A stretch of 64,000 nt of DNA, from assembly GCA_007121555.1 (NCBI GenBank), contig SKKH01000012.1, forward strand, positions 1-64,000. Direction: 5' to 3'. Source of the DNA: Gemmatimonadota bacterium. GTDB lineage: Bacteria > Gemmatimonadota > Gemmatimonadetes > Longimicrobiales > Gaopeijiaceae. Below the pieces are notes generated by a model. The model did no database searches, was not told the DNA's origin, and saw nothing but the letters and a program-made list of their open reading frames with translations. How positions within the stretch are numbered: position 1 is the first letter of the stretch; each line of letters starts with the position of its first letter. Positions 36,414-44,909 of the stretch are shown in pieces. The translations under genes were made by a program, and so were the position numbers.

Positions 36414-37703
36414 ATGAACGAACCGCGTACGAAACTACGTGCCCTGAAGGGCATGTCCGTGCGGCACCTGGGCGTCCTCGCTCTGGCTGGACTTTTTGTG
36501 CTCGTGGGTTGTGACGACGACCCCGTGGCTCCCCCGGCGGAGGAGGGTCCGGCGTCCGTCCAGATCACCCCGGGAGAGGCCACCCTCTCCTTCATCGGGG
36601 AGACGGTGACCCTCTCGGGCGTGGCCCTGAACGGTCGGGGCGAGGAAATGCCCCAGGTTCCGGTGAGCTGGACGACGTCCTCCGGCGCGGTTGCGACTGT
36701 GTCCGGCGGGGTCGTCACCGCGCAGGGGAATGGCACGGCGACCATCACCGCCACGGTTCCGGGCACCTCGGCCACGGCCCAGGTGACGGTGCAGCAGGTG
36801 GCGGCCGGTGTGGCGATCAGCCACGAGGAGGTCTTCCTGACCGGGATCCCGGACTCGATCCAGCTCTCCGCCGAGGTACGTGACGGCGGCGAAGATGGCG
36901 GAACCGAGATCGAAGGTCTGGAGGTCGACTGGACGTCTTCGGACGAAGCCGTAGCCGCGGTGGACGAGGATGGACTCGTGACCACCGTGGGCGAGGGTAC
37001 GGCCATGATCACGGCATCCCACGAAGGCTTCAGCGCCAGCACCGAGCTCACCGTCCGCGAAGCGATCACGGTGGAGCTCGATCCCACCCAGGTGAAGTTC
37101 ATCCAGGCCGGGACCACCGCAGAGGTGGACGTGGTCGTCCGCGATGCCATGGGCGAGGTCATCGAGGGCGCTCCGCTGGCATGGGAGTCGTCCCGCGAGT
37201 CCGTCGCCACGATCACGGAGATGACCGAAGAGGTTGAGAACGGCGAAGAGGACGAGGTGAGGGTGTTCGGGGTCATCGAGGCCGTCGGTGACGGCACGGC
37301 TACCATCTCGGTGCGAAGCGGAAACGCTGAAGGAACCGTCCAGGTCGAGGTTCGGAAGGTCGATGCCGTCCTGATCGACCCCGACGAGGTCACCCTCGAG
37401 GAAATCGGGGCCACGGCTCAATTGACTGCCACCGCGGTGGATGTCTTCGATGTCCCGGTCACCACGGCCGAGATCGATTGGAGCTCCTCTGACGAGGAGG
37501 TGGCCACGGTGGATGAGAGCGGACTCGTGGAGGCCGTGGGCGCCGGTAGCGCCACCATCAGCGCCTCGGCGGCCGGAGTGACGGGGACCGCCGAGATCAT
37601 CGTCGATGTTGAAGATGACGAGGATGACGACGATGACGACGATGACGACGACGAGGACGACGACGATGACGAGGATGACGACAACGGTGAGGGTGAGGGC
37701 TGA
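36414..37703 (+). CDS. Lipoprotein with four Big_2 Ig-like repeats and acidic tail
   Basis: 429 aa, with AGGAGAGGAAA just ahead of the ATG. Lipobox FVLVGC (Cys33). Four bacterial Ig-like (Big_2) units follow, each with a W-[ST]SS-x3-VA core: VSWTTSSGAVATVSGG, VDWTSSDEAVAAVDEDG, LAWESSRESVATITEM and IDWSSSDEEVATVDESG. The last 35 residues are almost only Asp and Glu (DNA 37611-37682). The protein is probably displayed on the surface; the acidic tail may bind calcium. The 275-bp upstream region (36139-36413) is AT-enriched and holds no gene. Confidence 0.8.
   Translation: MNEPRTKLRALKGMSVRHLGVLALAGLFVLVGCDDDPVAPPAEEGPASVQITPGEATLSFIGETVTLSGVALNGRGEEMPQVPVSWTTSSGAVATVSGGVVTAQGNGTATITATVPGTSATAQVTVQQVAAGVAISHEEVFLTGIPDSIQLSAEVRDGGEDGGTEIEGLEVDWTSSDEAVAAVDEDGLVTTVGEGTAMITASHEGFSASTELTVREAITVELDPTQVKFIQAGTTAEVDVVVRDAMGEVIEGAPLAWESSRESVATITEMTEEVENGEEDEVRVFGVIEAVGDGTATISVRSGNAEGTVQVEVRKVDAVLIDPDEVTLEEIGATAQLTATAVDVFDVPVTTAEIDWSSSDEEVATVDESGLVEAVGAGSATISASAAGVTGTAEIIVDVEDDEDDDDDDDDDDEDDDDDEDDDNGEGEG
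37611..37682 (+). repeat. GAY/GAR triplet tract encoding poly-Asp/Glu tail
   Basis: 24 consecutive GAC/GAT/GAA/GAG codons near the 3' end of the Big_2 lipoprotein gene. Only third bases vary, so selection is on the acidic residues; tract length could change by slippage. Confidence 0.85.
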
Positions 37704-37733
37704 TGCCCTGAGCTCATCCGAGTAGATGGATCA

Positions 37734-37782
37734 GGGGCCGGTACGGTTGGGGCGAGAGCTTCCGCCGTACCGGCCCTTTTCC
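37734..37782 (+). terminator. Rho-independent terminator of the Big_2 gene
   Basis: Stem GGGGCCGGTACGG paired with CCGTACCGGCCC, followed by TTTTCC, 31 bp after the Big_2 gene stop. Good classical terminator for the plus strand. Confidence 0.8.
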
Positions 37783-37790
37783 TATCGGGC

Positions 37791-37955
37791 CAGTGCGGTG
37801 AGTCAGAGATTCGCCGGCATTTGTGACCCGGCGCATCCACGATGGCCGCGTTGCTTCCGGGTCACCATAGCGCTGCTATCGCTCACCATCGCGCCTTGCC
37901 ACCCTGACGCGCCGGGCCCGTCGGTCCCTCGCCGAATCTCTGACTCACCAGACTT
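37791..37955. repeat. Palindromic element, copy B (longer)
   Basis: Arms 37791-37813 and 37933-37955 share a 17-bp perfect inverted repeat (GGTGAGTCAGAGATTCG) with those of copy A at 12685. Read on the minus strand the core equals copy A, with about 76 bp inserted that itself contains a short palindrome. It lies between the Big_2 terminator and the last codon of nosY. Confidence 0.85.
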
Positions 37956-38744
37956 CTAGAAGTTCTTCCGGTGAAAGCTCCGAAGTCCGAGGCTGAAGGG
38001 GACCGCCAGCCAGAGGAGGAGCGCGCCAACCGTCACGGCCTGCCCGGTCCCGCTCCCGAAGAATCCCTTGAATACGGCCCCGGTGAAGCCCATGAGGGCA
38101 GAGATGTCGAAGTTGAGCAGGAGGAGGATCCGCCCCAGGTCCACCGGATTCAGGAAGGAGAGGGCCAGTACGGTTCGCTCCATGGGGTAGTCCGAGAACA
38201 TGTAGATGGCCAGGAGCACGAGGCCGTTGAAGACCACGGTGAAGAAGACCCAGAGTCCCAGGCTGTAGCCCAGCCCCTTGATGCGATCCTCGGTGGCCAG
38301 GGCGACCAGGAAGGCCAGCGAGGTGAAGACCAGGGTCAGACCCACACCGGTTCCCAGGAGCAGGAGGAGGGGCCCCCAACCGGCGTCTGCGGCTCCCCCG
38401 TGGGCCCAGAACGGCAGCCCGGTCCCCAGGAGGAACGCAGTGGACGAGGGGAGACCGAGCCCGATGAACAGCCCGAAGAAGAGGCTGCGACGACGAACGG
38501 GCTGAGACAGGATGAGCTCGGTGAACTCCCGGGAGTTGTAGAGGTACATGGTGCCCAGCACCACGGAGACCAGCGGGATGGCGATGAGCACGACGTTCAT
38601 GAGGCTCAACAGGACCCGCTCTCCTGAACCGCCGAAGCGGAACAGGGCGTCGGTCATGAGCAGAAAGAAGAGTCCGTAGACCAGGACCCAGCGGCTCCGC
38701 ATGACGTCTCGGAGCTGGTATCGTGCGATCTTGAGCGTGTTCAT
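37956..38744 (-). CDS. nosY: ABC permease of copper/N2O reductase maturation (NosY)
   Basis: 262 aa with six predicted membrane helices and the N-terminal KIARYQLRDVMRSRWVLVYGL and LYNSREFTELILSQPVRRR segments of the ABC-2/NosY group. With NosF it forms the transporter that supplies sulfur for the CuZ centre of NosZ together with NosD. Start overlaps the nosF stop by 4 bp. It ends the nos operon; element copy B begins right at its stop. Confidence 0.9.
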   Translation of the reverse strand: MNTLKIARYQLRDVMRSRWVLVYGLFFLLMTDALFRFGGSGERVLLSLMNVVLIAIPLVSVVLGTMYLYNSREFTELILSQPVRRRSLFFGLFIGLGLPSSTAFLLGTGLPFWAHGGAADAGWGPLLLLLGTGVGLTLVFTSLAFLVALATEDRIKGLGYSLGLWVFFTVVFNGLVLLAIYMFSDYPMERTVLALSFLNPVDLGRILLLLNFDISALMGFTGAVFKGFFGSGTGQAVTVGALLLWLAVPFSLGLRSFHRKNF

Positions 38745-39460
38745 GCGACGACCCTCGCGGTGATGCGGCGGGCGATGGCCCGCTCCAGGTTCACCTCTCC
38801 CGACGATCCCACCAGACTGGCCACCGAATCCTGGAAGTGAATCCGCCCATCCAGGAGGTAGACCACGGTGTCCGCCAGCTCCTCCACCTCGCTCATCACG
38901 TGGGAGGTGAGGACGATGGTCCGTCCCTCGGCCTTCTCCTTCAGAATCCGGTCTTTCAGGGTGGCGCTGGAGACCGGGTCCAGTCCGGCGGTGGGTTCAT
39001 CGAGGAAGAGGATGTCGGGGCGGAAGAGGAAGGCCAGCACGGCGCTTACCTTCTGGCGGTTTCCTCCTGATAGGGTCCGGAAGGGCTTGTCGAGTTCGCC
39101 CTCGAGCCGGAGCGCCTCCCCGAGCGACATGTCGGTCTCCGGTGGATCGCCCCGGAGGTCCCGGATCATCTGGAGGATCTCCCGGGCCGTGAGGTTCTCC
39201 GGGTAGCGGGCGATCTGGGGCATATAGCCGATCCGCCGGCGATACTCCGGGTCCGATCCCACGACCTCTCCATCCACGGTGATGGTGCCGGACTCGGGAC
39301 GGACCAGTCCCAGGATGCTCTTCACCAGGGTGGTCTTTCCCGCGCCGTTGGGACCCAGGACGGCGGTGCATCGCCCCCGCTCCACTTCGAGTTCCAGCCG
39401 GTCCAGCACCTGCAGGCGGCCGTAGCGCTTCGAGAGCTCGTGAACTCGGATCATGCCCAT
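38741..39460 (-). CDS. nosF: ABC ATPase NosF
   Basis: 239 aa from the ATG ending at 39460 with AGGAG eight bases upstream; a second in-frame ATG ends at 39454. Walker A LGPNGAGKTT, signature LSGGNRQKV, Walker B ILFLDEPTAGLD, H-loop LTSHVMSE. It drives the NosDFY transporter. The gene overlaps nosD by 10 bp and nosY by 4 bp, so translation is coupled along the operon. Confidence 0.92.
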   Translation of the reverse strand: MGMIRVHELSKRYGRLQVLDRLELEVERGRCTAVLGPNGAGKTTLVKSILGLVRPESGTITVDGEVVGSDPEYRRRIGYMPQIARYPENLTAREILQMIRDLRGDPPETDMSLGEALRLEGELDKPFRTLSGGNRQKVSAVLAFLFRPDILFLDEPTAGLDPVSSATLKDRILKEKAEGRTIVLTSHVMSEVEELADTVVYLLDGRIHFQDSVASLVGSSGEVNLERAIARRITARVVA

Positions 39461-40872
39461 GGCTCGTCTCCTGTGAGGGCCTTCATGAGAGGGGATTCGT
39501 CGACCAGCGCTTCGGGCGTCAGGACCGGAAGCACCCGTTCGGCGACCTCCAGGATCTCCACGAAGAAGCTGCGAAGGAGGATGAGGGCGACCGGCTTGCG
39601 TTCCACGATGAACGAGAAGAGACGGACGGGCCGGTGGGGAAGGTCGCCTCGCCCGTCGCCGGACAGGTCGTAGCCTCTGTACTGGCTCCAGTAATTCCCG
39701 TGGAAGGTGTTGGGGTTCTGACGGGAGTTGGTGATCACGTCGAAGGTGTTGTCGACGAAGTCGTTGCTCTCGAAGAGGTTCTCCTGGCTGTTGGCCAGGA
39801 TCTTGATCGCCCACCCGTTTCGTTCGAGGCGATTCAGGCGGAAGGTGAGTCGGTCCGTACCCTCGGAGTGGATGGCGATGGTATTTCCCCGGAAGAGATT
39901 CTCGTCGATCCGGGAGTCCTGAACCTCCTTCAGGAGGAGGCCGTACGAGGCCGAGCCCCAGTTGTCCAGGAAGCGGTTCCGGCTCATCACCACCTCCCGC
40001 GAATACATGACCGCCACCCCGGCACCGTTGCGACGGAAGGTGTTGTTCACGTAGAAGCTGGCGTCGGAAAACATGAAGTGGAGGCCGTACCGGATATTCC
40101 CTTCCGAGGTGTTTCCTCGAATCACCGCACCTCGGGCGAACTCCAGATAGATCCCGTCCCGGTGTCCCTCGATGTGGTTGTCCTCCAACTGGACCCGGTC
40201 CACGTCCCAGAGGTGAATGCCGTTCCCGGAGTTGGACTCCCGGGTGCCCGAGGCCCGGAGTTGGTTGCCCCGGACCAGGCAGTCCGTGGCTCGTGCAAGG
40301 TAGATTCCGAAGAAGGTATCCTCCAGGCGGTTCCCCTCGATCCGGCACCGGCTCTTTTCCTCCACCAGGATGGCCGAATGGTCACGGACGTGGCTCACCC
40401 CGGTCCCGCGCAGGACGAAGCCCTGGATCCGCACGTCGTCGGCCTCCACCCGGAGGAGGGAGCCTTCGCCCTGGCCGTCGATGATGGGCCAGTCCTCGCC
40501 GATGAGCTCCACCGACCGATCCACGAGGATCGGCGTTTCGGTGTACACCCCCGACTGGACCCGGATTCTGTCGCCGTCTTCGGCCCGGGCAAGGGCGGCC
40601 GTGATGGTGGTTTCGTCTCCATCCGGCCCCACGACCCACTCCCGGCCGGAGAAGGTCTCCTCGCGAGGCATCGGGGGCGCAGGGTGGTGCCCTTCGTGGG
40701 CACCGTGCGCCGAAACGGTGTCGGCGCGAACCTCCTCATGTTCCTGTCCGGACGGGCTCTGGTCCGTCCAGTGTGTGGCGGGCTCGAGTGGCCCCACCCC
40801 TCCGCTCAGGATCAGGAGTCCTCCCAGGAGCAGCCCCACGGGCCAGGCGGTCCCGACACGGTCAGTGGGCAT
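39451..40872 (-). CDS. nosD: Periplasmic copper/sulfur-delivery protein NosD
   Basis: 473 aa. A signal peptide and His-rich N-region (GAHEGHHPAP) are followed by a right-handed beta-helix of repeated short strands (GNRLEDTFFGIYLARA, GNGIHLWDVDRVQLEDN, GLHFMFSDASFYVNN, GVAVMYSREVVMSRN). This is the NosD/CASH fold that works with NosFY in maturing NosZ. The C-terminal part contains the conserved YDLSGDGRGDLPHRPVRLFS. It overlaps nosL by 11 bp. Confidence 0.93.
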   Translation of the reverse strand: MPTDRVGTAWPVGLLLGGLLILSGGVGPLEPATHWTDQSPSGQEHEEVRADTVSAHGAHEGHHPAPPMPREETFSGREWVVGPDGDETTITAALARAEDGDRIRVQSGVYTETPILVDRSVELIGEDWPIIDGQGEGSLLRVEADDVRIQGFVLRGTGVSHVRDHSAILVEEKSRCRIEGNRLEDTFFGIYLARATDCLVRGNQLRASGTRESNSGNGIHLWDVDRVQLEDNHIEGHRDGIYLEFARGAVIRGNTSEGNIRYGLHFMFSDASFYVNNTFRRNGAGVAVMYSREVVMSRNRFLDNWGSASYGLLLKEVQDSRIDENLFRGNTIAIHSEGTDRLTFRLNRLERNGWAIKILANSQENLFESNDFVDNTFDVITNSRQNPNTFHGNYWSQYRGYDLSGDGRGDLPHRPVRLFSFIVERKPVALILLRSFFVEILEVAERVLPVLTPEALVDESPLMKALTGDEPWA

Positions 40873-41395
40873 GGGAGTGCCCCCCCACCACTGGTGTGGT
40901 GGCCACCAGCTCCCGGACTTCCGCCCAGGTGAGGATCTCGCCCCCGAAGCTGGCCTGGTTCTCCCGGGCCTCGGACTCCGAGGCGTAGGCCGACAGGTTC
41001 AGCCCCATGGGGCTTCGGAGGTCCCGGCTGCGCAGAAAGTGCGCGTCCTCGACCCCGAGCCATTGTCCGGGCACGTTGAAGTCGGTGACCCAGAGGGAGC
41101 GGATCCGGTCCTGCGGAATCTCCTCCTCCTCATCCAGGAACTCCGCCATGCACTCGATGGAGTCGAAGACATAGGGCCGGCCCCGGTCGGTGATGAGCTG
41201 GGTGGCGAAGCTGTGTTCAGACACCATCATCCGGCAGTGGGCACATTCTTCGGCTCCCACCTGGATGTCCCGGGGTCCATCGGAGCAGGCTCCCAGGACG
41301 AGCGCCAGGCAGATCGCCAGGCGCGGGGCCCAGCCCCCGAACCCCGGTCCAGGACGCTGCGTCAACCTCGGTGAGGCAACGGGCCGGAAGGTCAT
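40862..41395 (-). CDS. nosL: Copper chaperone lipoprotein NosL
   Basis: 177 aa lipoprotein (lipobox VLGAC, Cys37). The copper-binding CxxCxM motif is intact: C51-A-H-C54-R-M56 in EECAHCRMMVSE, with FDSIECMAEFL and a C-terminal His-rich GGHSHAH. It delivers Cu(I) to apo-NosZ in the periplasm. Start overlaps the stop of the membrane/NosL-like fusion by 4 bp. Confidence 0.93.
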   Translation of the reverse strand: MTFRPVASPRLTQRPGPGFGGWAPRLAICLALVLGACSDGPRDIQVGAEECAHCRMMVSEHSFATQLITDRGRPYVFDSIECMAEFLDEEEEIPQDRIRSLWVTDFNVPGQWLGVEDAHFLRSRDLRSPMGLNLSAYASESEARENQASFGGEILTWAEVRELVATTPVVGGHSHAH

Positions 41396-42657
41396 GATGC
41401 CCCCCTGCTGCGGACCGCCGAATCCGTCGAGGCGTCCCTGTCACCGGGTAGACTCCACTCCGACCCCACGAAGCTGAGCACCTCGTCCCATCCCATGAGC
41501 CGGCCGGTGTAGGCGTCGTGGAGATTCCGGATCATCCGGTCTCCCTGGATGGCCATGAGATTCAAGCGATCCGGGCTCGAGAGGTTGGGAGTCTGGAGAA
41601 AGGTGGCCTCCTTCGCGTCGATGAGCTTCCATCCGCTGGGGAAGTCGACCACCCGGATCTTCTCCACCCTCGAGTCGGGGACTCGGCCCTCCAGGAGGAA
41701 GGCGGCCAGGCACTCCACCGAGCGGAACCGGAAGACCTCACCGTCCTGCGTCTGGACTTCTCCTCCCCACCTCACCTCCTCCACCTCTCCGCCGCAGAAG
41801 GGATCCTGATCCTGGCCGTAGACCATACGGTCGGTCTCGTGGATCTCCCCGGCGGCGTCCTGGGGGGGAGGGTCGGCCTGACACCCTGCGGTGAAGGCCA
41901 GCGTGACCACCAGAACCGAGACCGGCCAGCGAACGGGCCGCTTGCCGGTTCCCCTCGGGCTCTCCCCATCCGCGGGACCGGGGTCCGACGAGGAGCGAAG
42001 CGCGGCCGTCTCGGTGGAGGCATCGTCCCCACCCCGTGTCCGAGCCGCTGCCGGCTGCCCTTCGTCTCCGTTCCGGGTGCGTCGGGCGCGGAACGCCATG
42101 ACCACGGCAACCGCGGCCAGCACGGCGGCCACCCCCAGGAAGAGGCTTCCCAGATGAGGCCAGGAGCTGGCCCGGATGTTCAGGATCTGCTCCGTGCCGA
42201 TGATGGGAGGCGAATAGGTCATGTCCGGGATCTTGATCGCCGCATCCGGGCTCAGGTTGTGCCCGTAGTCGATGTTCCAGAGATAGAAGTCCACCATTCC
42301 CGCGATCCCGGCCACCAGAAAGGTCCCGAGCCACCCGGCCATGACCCAGGGACGCCCGATCAGGGCTGCCAGGAGGCCGGTTGCGATCAGGGCTCCCAGG
42401 ACGATGGGCATGATCTCGAGTTCGGGCACCGTGGCCGGATCGATGGGCTGCATCCCGATGTAGTGATTCAGGATGTTGATGTTCTGCAGGTCGTGGCGAT
42501 CGTGTCCCACGATGTCGTTGATGTAGATGTGCATCCCGAGACCCTCGGGATACTGGGGTGCCGTCAGCCCGATGCTCCAGAGAGGAGTGACAAAGGCGGG
42601 AATCATGACCAGGGCCGCCAGGGCCAGCAGGAGTCGGCTCTTCGTGCGTGTCGTCAT
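41392..42657 (-). CDS. Fusion: nos-cluster membrane protein + NosL-like domain
   Basis: 421 aa. Residues 1-190 are an integral membrane part with four to five helices and the segment IYINDIVGHDRHDLQNINIL, as in the membrane protein that sits beside nosZ in clade II operons. A charged linker (190-243) leads into a second hydrophobic segment ending in AFTAGC (Cys259), a complete lipoprotein-like signal inside the chain. A NosL-like domain follows (FRFRSVECLAAFLLEG). This NosL part has a single cysteine in DPFCGGEVEE instead of CxxCxM. GAGGA precedes the ATG. Probably periplasmic NosZ assembly factor; whether the inner lipobox is used is unknown. Confidence 0.82.
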   Translation of the reverse strand: MTTRTKSRLLLALAALVMIPAFVTPLWSIGLTAPQYPEGLGMHIYINDIVGHDRHDLQNINILNHYIGMQPIDPATVPELEIMPIVLGALIATGLLAALIGRPWVMAGWLGTFLVAGIAGMVDFYLWNIDYGHNLSPDAAIKIPDMTYSPPIIGTEQILNIRASSWPHLGSLFLGVAAVLAAVAVVMAFRARRTRNGDEGQPAAARTRGGDDASTETAALRSSSDPGPADGESPRGTGKRPVRWPVSVLVVTLAFTAGCQADPPPQDAAGEIHETDRMVYGQDQDPFCGGEVEEVRWGGEVQTQDGEVFRFRSVECLAAFLLEGRVPDSRVEKIRVVDFPSGWKLIDAKEATFLQTPNLSSPDRLNLMAIQGDRMIRNLHDAYTGRLMGWDEVLSFVGSEWSLPGDRDASTDSAVRSRGAS

Positions 42658-42740
42658 CGGGGCATCCTCGAGGAGCCTGGGGGAGTAGTGGACTGGAGAG
42701 GGTGGATGGGGGTCGGGGTCGAGATCGAACCTGGGGATCT

Positions 42741-42775
42741 CCCGGGAGGGGCGGTACGAAGCCTCCCCTCCCGGG
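42741..42775 (-). terminator. Hairpin between nosZ and the accessory genes
   Basis: Arms CCCGGGAGGGGCGG and CCTCCCCTCCCGGG (13 of 14 pairs) with a 7-base loop, about 50 bp past the nosZ stop and without a T-run. It could stabilise nosZ mRNA or partly terminate, raising NosZ over the accessory proteins. Confidence 0.5.
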
Positions 42776-42824
42776 TGAAATCCATCCGCGTCTCAGCGGC
42801 TGTTCTCGGCTCGGGCCCGGTGGT

Positions 42825-44804
42825 TCAGTTCGAACCCCTGGTGCCCGTTCGCCACGCCAGAGGCACACCCGAACCCTCGGGCGAGACCCTCACATAGCCC
42901 TGCATCTCCTGGTGGAGCGCCGAGCAGAAGGCGGTGCAGTAGAAGGGGTAGATCCCGGTCCGGGTCGGGACCCACTTCATGGTCTTCGTCTGGCCGGGAG
43001 CCAGGAGGATCTCAGCGTTCTGAGCCCCCTTGATGGCGATCCCGTGGACGATGTCCCAGTCCTGTTCCAGGTTCGTCACGTGGAAGTAGACGGTATCCCC
43101 CACTTCGACCCCCTCGATGTTGTCCGGGGTGAAGTGGCTGCGGATGCTGGTCATGTAGACCCGAACCACGTTCCCGTCCCGCTCCACCCGGGCCTCACCG
43201 GGCCGGCGGGTCACGTGCTCATGCTGATTGTCGGAAAGCTCGTAGATCCGCTTGCTGCCATCCCGCAGGAGGTCGGCCCGAATCGCCTGGGCGTAGTGGG
43301 GCTCTCCGATGGTGGGGAAGTCCTTGAGAAGGACCATCTGATCACCGGACACGTCGTAGAGCTGGGCCGGGTGATTCTGCTTGGGGCCGACGGGAAGGAA
43401 GCGGTCCCGGGCGGTCTTCGTCAGCCCCACCAGGTATTGGGGCTGCGGTTCACGGGTGTCTCCGCCGGTGAGCATGAGGTGCCCGATGGAGTAGTAGGCG
43501 TCGATCCGGTCCACGACCTCGAAGGTCTCAGTGGACCACTTCACGATCTCCGACGAGATGTAGACCGATGTGTACGCATAGCCCCGCCCGTCGAACTCGG
43601 TGTGAAGCGGCCCGAGCCCCGGATCCTGGACCTCGCCGGCGATGGTGGCCTCGTATTCCAGAACGGGAATCCCATTGTCGAGCTCCTCGAAGCGCTCGTT
43701 CTCGATGGCGTCGATCATCTGCGAGAAGGAGTGCACCGGAATCACGGTGGCCAGCTTTCCGCCCGCGGCGATCAGCTCTCCGTCGGGGGAGATGTCGACC
43801 CCGTGGGGTGACTTCGGCGTGGGCAGGAAGAAGATGGCTCCCGGGATCTCCGAGGGATCCACCACCCGAACGCCGTCGTGGGCGGTAGAAGAGGCCACGC
43901 CGGTGGCCGGATCGTACGTGTTGTGGAGGTACTGCCCCGGGATCTGGCTCCCGGCGCCATTCGCCACCGCCTCCTCGACCATGCGCCAGTTCACCGCGGC
44001 GATATAGTCCTTGTCGAACCGGGACGCCTCGATCTCCAGCAGGGTATGGGCCTGCTCCACGTTGTAGGTGGTGAAGAACACCCAGTCTCCCGAGACGCCC
44101 ATCCCGGCACGACCAAGGTCGTAGTGGTAGGGAGGCATGCGGATCTGGAAGGCCAGCTCCATGGCCCCCGAGTCCTCATCCACGCTCACGAAGGTGATGG
44201 CTCCGTCGAAGTTCTCACGGTACGTGTCGATGGGGACGTCCAGGTCCTCCTCCAGCGGGATGCTGAAGCGGGTGGCGCCCACGACGTACTCGGTGTTCTG
44301 GGTGGGGAAGGAGGAGGCATGGTTCCCGCCCGTGTTGGGCAGCTCCAGGATCTCCACCGTCTCGAATTTCTCCAGGTCGATCCGGGCGATCCGGGGCGTG
44401 TTGTTTCCATTGATGAAGATCCACCGCCCGTCCGGCATCGCGTCGGTCCGGGAGAGCTGCGGATGGTGGGAGTCGTCCCATGGGATGAAGCCGTAGCTCG
44501 TCTGGAGCAGCGGCTTGGTCTCTTCCGAGTAGCCGTAGCCGGTCTCGGGATCCTGGCTGAACACCGGGATCACCTTGAACATCCTCGCCGAGGGCAGTCC
44601 CCACACGGAGAGTTGTCCGCTGTAGCCTCCTGAGAAGAAGGCGTAGAATTCGTCGTAGTCTCCAGGGGCCACGTACACGCGCTCGGCGGCGTCCTCCGCG
44701 CCGATCATGCCCACGTCTCCGGGGCAGCCTGTCAGGGCGAAGGCGAGAACGGCCACCCCTGCGGCGGCCACGCCCAGCTTCGTCCCGGTTCGCTTGTTCA
44801 ACAT
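42825..44804 (-). CDS. nosZ: Nitrous oxide reductase, clade II (Sec-dependent)
   Basis: 659 aa from the ATG ending at 44804, with AGGAG upstream. The N-terminus is Sec-type with a lipobox-like FALTGC (no twin arginine), placing it with clade II (atypical) NosZ. The propeller domain supplies the CuZ histidines (DSHHPQ, GGNHASSF, PPYHYD, KSPHGVDIS, GPLHTEFDG, NHPAQ, EPHYAQ). The C-terminal cupredoxin has the CuA ligands C623-x3-C627-x3-H631-x2-M634 in YCTAFCSALHQEM. It reduces N2O to N2 in the periplasm with electrons from c-type cytochromes. Confidence 0.97.
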   Translation of the reverse strand: MLNKRTGTKLGVAAAGVAVLAFALTGCPGDVGMIGAEDAAERVYVAPGDYDEFYAFFSGGYSGQLSVWGLPSARMFKVIPVFSQDPETGYGYSEETKPLLQTSYGFIPWDDSHHPQLSRTDAMPDGRWIFINGNNTPRIARIDLEKFETVEILELPNTGGNHASSFPTQNTEYVVGATRFSIPLEEDLDVPIDTYRENFDGAITFVSVDEDSGAMELAFQIRMPPYHYDLGRAGMGVSGDWVFFTTYNVEQAHTLLEIEASRFDKDYIAAVNWRMVEEAVANGAGSQIPGQYLHNTYDPATGVASSTAHDGVRVVDPSEIPGAIFFLPTPKSPHGVDISPDGELIAAGGKLATVIPVHSFSQMIDAIENERFEELDNGIPVLEYEATIAGEVQDPGLGPLHTEFDGRGYAYTSVYISSEIVKWSTETFEVVDRIDAYYSIGHLMLTGGDTREPQPQYLVGLTKTARDRFLPVGPKQNHPAQLYDVSGDQMVLLKDFPTIGEPHYAQAIRADLLRDGSKRIYELSDNQHEHVTRRPGEARVERDGNVVRVYMTSIRSHFTPDNIEGVEVGDTVYFHVTNLEQDWDIVHGIAIKGAQNAEILLAPGQTKTMKWVPTRTGIYPFYCTAFCSALHQEMQGYVRVSPEGSGVPLAWRTGTRGSN

Positions 44805-44909
44805 GGTTTGGTGCTCCTGTGGGAGAATCGGTTCGGGGTTCGAGTCAAGCATTCGATCAGGGATTTCATGCGTTCCGGGGTCCGTCCAGGGCCCCTCGGA
44901 GGTCACGTT

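Noticed and set aside
37611-37682. Triplet tract considered as CRISPR or tandem repeat array
   Set aside because: It is an uninterrupted in-frame run of acidic codons, with no spacers and no cas genes.
42825-44906. Upstream ATG giving nosZ 34 extra residues
   Set aside because: The extension is hydrophilic and would bury the Sec signal; the ATG ending at 44804 has AGGAG upstream and starts the signal peptide.
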